A DNA stretch of 5,072 nt from Ilumatobacteraceae bacterium. Its GTDB lineage: Bacteria; Actinomycetota; Acidimicrobiia; Acidimicrobiales; Ilumatobacteraceae. Below the pieces are notes generated by a model, which saw only the letters and a list, made by a program, of their open reading frames with translations, was not told the DNA's origin and did no database searches. The first letter of the stretch is position 1, and every line of letters starts with the position of its first letter. The translations under genes were made by a program, and so were the position numbers. Positions 1 to 5,072 of the stretch are shown here, piece after piece. The stretch lies in assembly GCA_016650435.1 (NCBI GenBank), contig JAENVT010000064.1:1-5072 (forward strand), given 5' to 3'.

Positions 1-31
1 GGTCCCTTGGGGGGGATGGCCACTTGCGAAT

Positions 32-39
32 GGGGGAAG
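32..39 (+). promoter_or_regulatory. Ribosome binding site of the substrate-binding lipoprotein gene
   Basis: The purine-rich stretch GGGGGAAG lies directly before the ATG at 41. It is G-heavy rather than a consensus AGGAGG, with a short spacing of roughly 4 bases from the G-run. It favours the ATG at 41 over the in-frame ATG at 56, which has no purine-rich stretch before it. No -10/-35 promoter can be identified in the 40 bases upstream; a run of seven G lies at 9-15. Confidence 0.5.
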
Positions 40-40
40 C

Positions 41-130
41 ATGCGTCACATCGACATGCCAAAGACCGGCAGGTCACGGGGAAGGCTCGGTGCCATACTT
101 CTGGCAGCGGCACTCGTAGCCGTCAGTTGC
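41..130 (+). other. Lipoprotein signal peptide with lipidated Cys30
   Basis: Residues 1-30 of the binding protein show a basic n-region, a hydrophobic h-region and the sequence LVAVSC before GSDKG. The -3 residue is Ala rather than the commoner Leu, but Ser at -1 and Cys at +1 fit signal peptidase II cleavage. The mature protein would begin with a lipidated Cys30, which anchors it to the outside of the cytoplasmic membrane. Confidence 0.8.
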
Positions 131-1450
131 GGCAGCGACAAGGGATCGGCCACGCCGACCGCCGGAGGCACGGCGGCACCAGCGCCAGCCGACACAACGG
201 CCGCAGCACCTGCTGACACAACGGCCGCAGCACCGGCAGACACAACGGCCGCAGCACCGGCAGACACGACCGCAGCGCCGGTCGGCGACAAGGTCACCGA
301 TTTCGCCGGGTACATCGGCGGAACCGGCGCAGCCGATGCCAGCTTGTCACCGATCAAGATCGGGTATTTCAACCAGCAAGGAGGTGCTGTCGAGGTCACC
401 CACACGAACATCACCGGCATCCAGGCCGCCGTCGACTTCGTCAACAAAAATGCCGGTGGAATCGGCGGCCATCCTCTTGAGCTGGTCACCTGCTACATCG
501 CGAACACTGAAGAGGAAGGTCAACAGTGCGGGCAGCAGTTCGCCAACGACAGCTCGATCGTCGCGATCGAGACTGGTCCGACGTTCATCGGAACCGAGTC
601 GTTCTATGCCGCGGTCGCCGGATCCAAGCCGGTGGTCGCCGGCGTGTCGGTCAGCGCTGCTGACACTGTCCAGGCCACCGCCGCTGTCCTCTTCGGAGGC
701 GCCAAGTACATCCTCGCCCCGTATGCGACGTTCGCCCGCGACACGTTGCACGTCAAGTCGGCGGCGCTCATCTATCCGGAAGGCTCCGGCCAAGATGAAG
801 GCGCTGCCGGACAGGCATCGGCCTTCGAGGCTGCTGGCATCCCTACAAAGGTGGTGCCCTACGCGGCCGACACCCCCGACCTGACGGTCCCGCTGCTCGC
901 CGCCGGTGCTCAGGACGTCGATCTCGTCATGCCGGTCATCAACCCCAACGACTGCGTCAAGTTCGAACAGGCGACGCAGCAGCTCGGGATCCCCGACGAG
1001 AAGGTGCTCGCCAGTCCGATCTGCATCAACGCGGACGTGGGCACGGCACTCGGTGACCTTCCCCAGTGGCTCTACGCCGTCGCCTCGTCGCTCAGCATCG
1101 ACCCGACCGATCCGTCGGTTCCGCCCTACACCGACATCCTCAAGGCACAGGGGTTGGAGTCGAGCATCGGTGATCCGTGGGTGTTGGTCGGCTTCGGCCA
1201 AATGATGACCCTGGCAAAGTGGCTCAACGCAATCGGTCCGGACAACATCACGAGCGACGCGATCGCGGCTCAGATGAAGGCATTCAAGGGTCCGCTGATC
1301 CTTGGCTCGCCCGTGCTCCAGTGCGGCAAGTACCCGAAGGCACCCGGCGTATGCAACGACTTCACCCAGTTCTACAAGTACAACGGCAAGGACGCAGGTT
1401 GGAAGCTTGCCGGCGGCTTCGTCGGCCCGCCGGAAGGATGGGTCGCATAG
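41..1450 (+). CDS. Lipoprotein substrate-binding protein of a Liv/HAAT-type ABC importer
   Basis: This 469-residue protein is the extracytoplasmic solute receptor of the importer encoded downstream. Residues 1-30 form a lipoprotein signal peptide: a basic N-terminus (KTGRSRGR), a hydrophobic core (LGAILLAAALVAV) and Cys30 in the lipobox-like AVSC. Residues 31-85 are a Ser/Thr/Ala/Pro tether with four copies of PADTTAAA. The binding fold starts near residue 103 with SPIKIGYFNQQGG, the usual first strand of type I periplasmic-binding proteins (Peripla_BP_6). It continues with a helix (GIQAAVDFVNKNAGGIGG) and the pattern GGHPLELV, typical of Liv receptors, and runs to the C-terminus. Six cysteines of the mature domain (151, 163, 305, 328, 428, 438) fall into three near-neighbour pairs that could form disulfides. 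The ligand is not determinable: residues around GVSVSAADT (201-209) differ from the LivJ ligand segment ISPGATNP. The start at 41 is preferred because it has a ribosome binding site and gives a normal signal peptide. It is the first gene of the operon in view. Confidence 0.93.
   Translation: MRHIDMPKTGRSRGRLGAILLAAALVAVSCGSDKGSATPTAGGTAAPAPADTTAAAPADTTAAAPADTTAAAPADTTAAPVGDKVTDFAGYIGGTGAADASLSPIKIGYFNQQGGAVEVTHTNITGIQAAVDFVNKNAGGIGGHPLELVTCYIANTEEEGQQCGQQFANDSSIVAIETGPTFIGTESFYAAVAGSKPVVAGVSVSAADTVQATAAVLFGGAKYILAPYATFARDTLHVKSAALIYPEGSGQDEGAAGQASAFEAAGIPTKVVPYAADTPDLTVPLLAAGAQDVDLVMPVINPNDCVKFEQATQQLGIPDEKVLASPICINADVGTALGDLPQWLYAVASSLSIDPTDPSVPPYTDILKAQGLESSIGDPWVLVGFGQMMTLAKWLNAIGPDNITSDAIAAQMKAFKGPLILGSPVLQCGKYPKAPGVCNDFTQFYKYNGKDAGWKLAGGFVGPPEGWVA
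185..280 (+). repeat. Four tandem 24-base repeats coding for a PADTTAAA tether
   Basis: Four in-frame 24-base units encode PADTTAAA (the last is PADTTAAP), residues 49-80 of the lipoprotein. Units 1-3 share an identical 18-base core, gacacaacggccgcagca, and differ only in the codons for the leading Pro-Ala. Unit 4 has diverged at silent positions and in its last codon. The segment lies between the lipidated cysteine and the folded domain. It is therefore most likely a flexible, possibly O-glycosylated spacer; glycosylation is inferred from the paired threonines only. Confidence 0.93.
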
Positions 1451-1501
1451 GGGTCCTCCGACTTCGCCTATCAACACGCGTCCCGCGAGGCTGAGCAGGA
1501 C
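1451..1501 (+). promoter_or_regulatory. Intergenic spacer with permease ribosome binding site
   Basis: This is the only real gap in the operon. GCGAGG at 1485-1490, 11 bases before the ATG at 1502, is the best Shine-Dalgarno candidate. AGGA at 1497-1500 is too close to the ATG to act well. A small perfect inverted repeat, CGCG-TCC-CGCG (1477-1487), overlaps the first bases of the Shine-Dalgarno candidate. No T-run follows it, so it is not an intrinsic terminator. Cotranscription of the lipoprotein and permease genes is likely. Confidence 0.45.
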
Positions 1502-3508
1502 ATGAAGGAGATTGTCCTCTTCGTCCTGCTCGGCCTCGGGGCGGGCGCGGTGATCGCCGGGATTGCCATGGCGGTGGTCGTCACCTTCAGCGGTTCGGGG
1601 ATCATCAATCTCTCCACTGGCGCGATCTCGATGGTCGCCGCGTACACGTTCTGGGCCCTCAAGTCCGGCTACTTCCATTTCACGCTGGCGACACCTCCGG
1701 CAATCGTCGTCACGATCTTGGTGTCGATGGTTGTCGGCGTGGTGAGCGAACTGCTGGTCTTCCGCCCGCTACGAACGTCGTCGCCACTCGCCAAGCTGGT
1801 CGCCTCGCTCGGGATCCTGTTGACCCTCCAGGCGACCATCCTGCTGTGGTTCGGTTCGCCGTCGAAGCAGATCCCCAGCGTCTTCCCCACCAACTTGATC
1901 AAGATCTTCGGCACGTCGATCCCGGCGAACAGGTTCTGGATGGCGGCGATCGTCATGCTGATCGCGCTGGCGCTCTCCGCCTTGTACCGCTGGACCCGGT
2001 TTGGTCTGGCGACGCGGGCGGCGGCGGAGAACGAGGTGTACGGCATGCTGGCCGGGCTGTCGCCGAACCACCTGTCGATGGCCAACACAGTGGTGGCGTC
2101 GGCACTGGCCGGCGCTATGGGTATCATCGCCGCCCCGCTGGCTCAAGCCGATTCGAAAACCCTGGTGCTCTTCATCGTGCCGGCGCTGGCCGCAGCATTG
2201 TTCGCCGCGTTCACGTCACTGCCGATCGCCTGCGTGGCCGGTCTCGGCATCGGGATCGGACAGTCCCTGATGTCGTACGCTTCGACGCTGTCGTGGTTCC
2301 CGACCGACAAGGGGCAACCGCTGCCGGGAGTCCAGGCTCTGCTCACTTTCGTGCTGCTTCTCATCGCACTGTCGCTGCGCGGACGAAGCCTGCCGACCCG
2401 CGGCGAGCTCGTCGAGAAGCGCCTCCCCGTGGCTCCGCGACCGCAGCGCCTTGCCCGCCCGGCCGTACTGCTCGCTGTCGTCGGCGTTGTCTTGTTGATC
2501 GTGCTGCCGTTCGGCTACCGGCAGGCGCTGATGCTGTCGATGGTCGGAATGGTTGTCTGCCTGTCGCTGGTGGTGATCACCGGGTTCGTCGGTCAGGTGT
2601 CGCTCGCCCAAGTCACGCTCGCGGGGGTCTGCGGGTTCGTGGTCTCGCAGTTGTTCGTCAAGTCGGGCATCGGCTTTCCGTGGGGGCCGCTTGCCGGTTC
2701 CGCAGCCGCTGTCGTGGTCGGCCTTCTCGTCGGTGTGTCGGCCCTGCGAGTGCGCGGAGTCAGCCTCGCCGTGGTGACGTTGGCCGGGGTCATCGCCATC
2801 GAGCAGTTCGGGTTCGCCAACTCGAGGTGGGGCGCAGGCCCGTCCGGCTCGCCGGTCGGCCAGCCCAGGTTGTTCGGGTTCGCTATCGGCGGCAACGCGA
2901 AGTACCGCGGGCTCGATGGGAAGCTCCCGAGCCCGGTGATCGGTTTCGTCTATCTCGTCGCCGTGATCGCGCTATGCCTGCTCGTCTCCAACCTTCGCCG
3001 CGCCGTGCTCGGTCAGCAGATGCTGGCCGTGCGCGCCAACGAGCGGGCGGCTGCAGCTGCGGGCATCAACGTTGCCCGCGTGAAGATCACGGCCTACGCG
3101 ATCTCCTCGTTCATCGCCGGCACGGCGGGGTGGATGTACGCGTACAACTTCGGCTCGGTCAGTGCCGCCCGGTTCGGAATCTTGATCGCGTTGGGGTTCG
3201 TCGCATTCGCCTACATCGGTGGGATCACGATGGTGTCGGGCGCGGTGATCGGTGGGCTGGTTGCAACCGAGGGCCTCGTTCCTCATTTCTTCCAGTCGAT
3301 CCTCGGCATCTCCGGCAACTGGACGCTGCTGGTCGGTGGCCTGATCCTGATCGTCACACTGATCCAGAATCCGGAGGGTGTGGCCGGAACGACATATCGC
3401 AAGAGGCAGCAGTCCGCGAAACGTCGTGCGGCCGCGGGCAGCAGCCAGCGAGCAAAGGGCGCAGTGCTGGCATCCGGTGGCCCGACGGCGATGGTCAGCG
3501 AACCATGA
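1502..3508 (+). CDS. livHM: Fused LivH-LivM permease of the Liv/HAAT-type ABC importer
   Basis: This 668-residue membrane protein joins both permease halves that are separate LivH and LivM proteins (roughly 300 and 400 residues) in Escherichia coli. The LivH-like half (about 1-295) starts with hydrophobic segments at about 4-28 and 36-52 and carries SGSGIINLSTGAISMVAAY, matching the LivH INFAHGEFYMLGAY region. Its ATPase-coupling loop is TRFGLATRAAAENEVYGMLA (165-184). A hydrophilic linker, about 293-320 (RGRSLPTRGELVEKRLPV), leads to the LivM-like half. This half shows GFVGQVSLAQVTLAGVCGF (361-379), the segment LRVRGVSLAVVTLAGV (415-430) and the coupling loop LGQQMLAVRANERAAAAAGI (503-522), followed by AYAISSFIAGTAGWMYAY. 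Hydrophobic segments continue to about residue 622. A basic tail of about 40 residues follows (KRQQSAKRRAAAGSSQRAKG). The chosen ATG gives the expected LivH N-terminus. The stop overlaps livG by 4 bases, implying translational coupling. The symbol is a composite label. Confidence 0.93.
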   Translation: MKEIVLFVLLGLGAGAVIAGIAMAVVVTFSGSGIINLSTGAISMVAAYTFWALKSGYFHFTLATPPAIVVTILVSMVVGVVSELLVFRPLRTSSPLAKLVASLGILLTLQATILLWFGSPSKQIPSVFPTNLIKIFGTSIPANRFWMAAIVMLIALALSALYRWTRFGLATRAAAENEVYGMLAGLSPNHLSMANTVVASALAGAMGIIAAPLAQADSKTLVLFIVPALAAALFAAFTSLPIACVAGLGIGIGQSLMSYASTLSWFPTDKGQPLPGVQALLTFVLLLIALSLRGRSLPTRGELVEKRLPVAPRPQRLARPAVLLAVVGVVLLIVLPFGYRQALMLSMVGMVVCLSLVVITGFVGQVSLAQVTLAGVCGFVVSQLFVKSGIGFPWGPLAGSAAAVVVGLLVGVSALRVRGVSLAVVTLAGVIAIEQFGFANSRWGAGPSGSPVGQPRLFGFAIGGNAKYRGLDGKLPSPVIGFVYLVAVIALCLLVSNLRRAVLGQQMLAVRANERAAAAAGINVARVKITAYAISSFIAGTAGWMYAYNFGSVSAARFGILIALGFVAFAYIGGITMVSGAVIGGLVATEGLVPHFFQSILGISGNWTLLVGGLILIVTLIQNPEGVAGTTYRKRQQSAKRRAAAGSSQRAKGAVLASGGPTAMVSEP

Positions 3509-4329
3509 GCACGGTGTTGTCGGCCCGCGGGATCACGGTCTCCTTCGGTGGTGTGCATGCCGTCGTCGATGTCGATCTCGACGTCGAGCCGGGCCAGCTG
3601 GTCGGCCTGATCGGGCCCAACGGTGCGGGCAAGACGACGTTCATCGACGCGGTCACCGGATTCGTGCAGCACCGCGGCAGAGTCGAGCTGGCCGGAACCG
3701 ACATCAGCGAGTTGCCGCCCCACGCCCGCGCCCGGCGCGGTCTTGCCAGGACCTGGCAGTCGATCGAACTGTTCGACGACTTGTCGGTACGCGAGAACCT
3801 CACCGTCGCGGCCCAACAACCGTCGGTGTTGACGACACTCAAGGAACTGATCGCCAGACCGGTGGCCCGCTCGAGTGCCGTCGACGAGGCGCTCGATTTG
3901 TTCGCGCTCGGCGACCTCGCCGAGGCAACACCTGCCGAGCTCACACAGGGTCAACGCAAGCTCGTCGCCGTCGCCCGGGCGCTGGCTGCCCGACCCAAGT
4001 TGCTATGCCTCGACGAACCGGCGGCCGGCCTCGACGCGCAGGAATCTGTCGTGTTCGGTCGTCACCTGCGCGAGATCGTCGATCGCGGCACGCCGATCCT
4101 CCTCGTCGACCATGACATGGGCCTCGTGCTCGGGATCAGCGATCGCGTGGTGGTGCTCGAGTTCGGTCGGGTGATCGCCAACGGAACGCCCAGCGCTGTG
4201 CGCGAAGACCCGAAGGTTGTCACCGCCTACTTGGGCTCGGCCACGACCGAGATGGTCACAGTGGCGCCGGTGGACTCATCGGCCCCCATCAGCCTTGACG
4301 ATCTACGAGAGGCGGAAGATGGTGGCTGA
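3505..4329 (+). CDS. livG: LivG-type ATPase subunit of the ABC importer
   Basis: This 274-residue cytoplasmic ATPase would pair with LivF below the fused permease. Walker A is GPNGAGKT (37-44). The Q-loop is RTWQSIELF, with Gln85, close to the RTFQNIRLF type typical of LivG. The ABC signature is LTQGQ (146-150) rather than LSGGQ or the usual LivG LSYGQ. Walker B is LLCLDEP with Asp170 and Glu171, followed by the D-loop AGLD (174-177). The switch histidine is His203 in LLVDHDMGLVLGISDRVVVL, a strong LivG-family pattern. After AYLG (241-244), where LivG proteins usually end within a few residues, a further 30 residues follow, ending in DDLREAEDGG. The ATG lies in the ATGA overlap with the permease stop. 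There is no strong Shine-Dalgarno before it, so translation probably depends on coupling. The reading frame is open far upstream, but homology begins at this ATG. Confidence 0.95.
   Translation: MSTVLSARGITVSFGGVHAVVDVDLDVEPGQLVGLIGPNGAGKTTFIDAVTGFVQHRGRVELAGTDISELPPHARARRGLARTWQSIELFDDLSVRENLTVAAQQPSVLTTLKELIARPVARSSAVDEALDLFALGDLAEATPAELTQGQRKLVAVARALAARPKLLCLDEPAAGLDAQESVVFGRHLREIVDRGTPILLVDHDMGLVLGISDRVVVLEFGRVIANGTPSAVREDPKVVTAYLGSATTEMVTVAPVDSSAPISLDDLREAEDGG
4307..4318 (+). promoter_or_regulatory. Ribosome binding site of livF inside the end of livG
   Basis: GAGAGGCGGAAG lies immediately upstream of the ATG at 4319, with GAGAGG 6 bases from the start codon. It is the best Shine-Dalgarno sequence in the window and decides the livF start over the GTG at 4322 and over longer in-frame extensions back to 4217. 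The bases also encode the Arg-Glu-Ala-Glu part of the LivG tail. Confidence 0.7.
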
Positions 4330-5029
4330 CCCGGTCCTCCATCTCGACGGCCTCTCGGCTGGATACGACGCGGCGGCCGTCGTGCGCGAGCTCGACCTGT
4401 ACGTCGGTGCCGGAGAAGTGGTTGCCCTGCTCGGCCCCAACGGAGCCGGTAAGACAACGACGCTGCGAGCGATCTCTGGCCTCGTGCGTCCGATGGCGGG
4501 CGTGATCCGCGTCGGCGGGAACGACATCGGTCGACTGTCGCCCACTGCCCGGGCCCGCCTCGGCATCGCCCACGTGCCCGAGGGCAGGGGAGTGTTCTTC
4601 GGCCTCACCGTCGCCGAGCACTTCCGTCTCGGATATCGCGGCGAGCACATCGACGCTGATGTCGCCTACAACTACTTCCCTGCACTCGCCGCGATCTCCG
4701 AACGCCGCGCCGGTTTACTCTCTGGCGGCGAGCAACAGATGCTCACAGTCGGGCGAGCGTTGGCCCGTCAGCCGCGCCTTCTGCTGCTCGATGAGTTGTC
4801 GTTGGGGCTCGCTCCCGTGATCGTCCAGCGACTCCTGCCGGTCGTCGCCACATACGCCAAGGAAAGCGGCTGCGCCGTACTGCTGGTGGAACAGCACATC
4901 CAAATAGCACTCGCTGTCGCCGACCGCGGGTACGTGCTGTCTCACGGCGAGCTCGTGATCCATGAGCCGGCCGAGACGCTGCGCGCCGACCACCGGCTGA
5001 TCCTGTCCGGCTACCTCGGCGAGTCGTAG
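4319..5029 (+). CDS. livF: LivF-type ATPase subunit of the ABC importer
   Basis: This 236-residue ATPase has the length expected for LivF (237 in Escherichia coli) and would be the second nucleotide-binding subunit. Walker A is GPNGAGKTT (39-47). VPEGRGVFFGLTV (86-98) is the characteristic LivF VPEGRxVF segment at the Q-loop. The signature is a canonical LSGGE (134-138) followed by QQMLTVGRALARQP. Walker B is LLLLDE with Asp158 and Glu159. The next residue is Leu160, where LivF proteins usually have Pro (DEPSLGLAP), and SLGLAP (161-166) then matches. The switch region reads LLVEQHIQIALAVADRGYVL; most LivF proteins have EQN here, so Gln192 occupies the switch-histidine position and His193 follows it. 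The gene starts at the ATG 11 bases before the livG stop, directly after a strong ribosome binding site. The stop is TAG at 5027-5029. Confidence 0.95.
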   Translation: MVADPVLHLDGLSAGYDAAAVVRELDLYVGAGEVVALLGPNGAGKTTTLRAISGLVRPMAGVIRVGGNDIGRLSPTARARLGIAHVPEGRGVFFGLTVAEHFRLGYRGEHIDADVAYNYFPALAAISERRAGLLSGGEQQMLTVGRALARQPRLLLLDELSLGLAPVIVQRLLPVVATYAKESGCAVLLVEQHIQIALAVADRGYVLSHGELVIHEPAETLRADHRLILSGYLGES

Positions 5030-5031
5030 CC

Positions 5032-5072
5032 TCACCGCGGCGTTCGCAGACTCAGGTTGTCGATCAACACGA
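5032..5072 (-). CDS. Possible C-terminal end of a convergent gene, partial
   Basis: On the minus strand one frame entering from the window edge reads VLIDNLSLRTPR and stops at TGA (5034-5032), only two bases past the livF stop. Ten of the twelve codons end in G or C, as expected for a real gene in this genome, and the wording resembles the last beta-strand of carbohydrate-binding-type beta-sandwich domains. Twelve codons are far too few to identify a gene, and several other frames are also open here. The plus strand shows no terminator hairpin with a T-run in 5030-5072. Confidence 0.2.
   Translation of the reverse strand, partial: VLIDNLSLRTPR

Noticed and set aside
1..16. TCCC followed by a run of G, which might form a hairpin or terminator of an upstream gene
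   Set aside because: The stem is short and G-run pairing is ambiguous, there is no T-run, and the window edge cuts off the context.
7..216. Small plus-strand frame of 69 codons overlapping the lipoprotein start
   Set aside because: It overlaps the signal peptide and repeat region in another frame, has a repetitive Arg/His-rich translation and a weak TTG-type start.
185..280. Tandem repeats considered as a CRISPR array or regulatory iterons
   Set aside because: The units are directly adjacent without spacers, in frame, and encode a typical lipoprotein linker.
347..1678. Long minus-strand open frame of 443 codons opposite the lipoprotein gene
   Set aside because: It runs across the lipoprotein gene and into the permease gene, and its translation is rich in Arg, Asp, Gly and Glu without recognisable motifs. 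It is the usual antisense shadow of GC-rich coding DNA.
1846..3504. The livG reading frame stays open for 553 codons upstream of its ATG, which could suggest a giant permease-ATPase fusion
   Set aside because: The upstream translation is an Arg/Gly/Asp-rich out-of-frame shadow of the permease with no hydrophobic segments. LivG homology begins exactly at the ATG at 3505 in the ATGA junction.
3283..3954. Minus-strand open frame of 223 codons opposite the permease-livG junction
   Set aside because: It overlaps two well-supported genes, lacks motifs and shows the composition of an antisense shadow.
4217..4318. Longer livF starting at 4217
   Set aside because: The extra 34 residues have no LivF counterpart. 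The ATG at 4319 has a strong Shine-Dalgarno sequence and gives the normal family length.

Overview
The window holds one compact plus-strand operon for a branched-chain amino acid-type (HAAT/Liv family) ABC importer. It is GC-rich, with G or C at most third codon positions. The Thr/Ala/Pro repeat tether on the lipoprotein, the fused permease and the tight gene packing suggest a high-GC actinobacterium, possibly of the Acidimicrobiia. That placement is inference from style and not from a marker gene.

Layout: positions 1-40 are the 3' end of an upstream region with a G-rich ribosome binding site. Positions 41-1450 encode a lipoprotein substrate-binding protein with an 8-residue repeat linker. 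After a 51-base gap, 1502-3508 encode a 668-residue permease in which the LivH-like and LivM-like halves are joined in one chain. Its stop overlaps the start of livG (3505-4329) in an ATGA junction. livF (4319-5029) starts inside the end of livG, 11 bases before livG stops, behind a good Shine-Dalgarno sequence. The last 43 bases show no clear terminator. They may contain the last codons of a convergent minus-strand gene, but the evidence is thin.

How it works together: the binding protein, anchored to the outer face of the membrane by its lipidated Cys30, would capture the solute and deliver it to the fused permease. LivG and LivF would form the ATPase heterodimer that powers uptake. All parts of a complete importer are present (one binding protein, both permease halves, two ATPases), with no regulator or catabolic gene in view. 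The substrate cannot be read from the window. Liv-family transporters also carry urea, amides, aromatic acids and other small solutes, and this binding protein is not close to canonical LivJ/LivK.

I see no sign of a new type of system. The points of interest are variations on a known transporter: the permease fusion, the repeat tether, non-consensus ATPase motifs and the terminal extensions of LivG and the permease.
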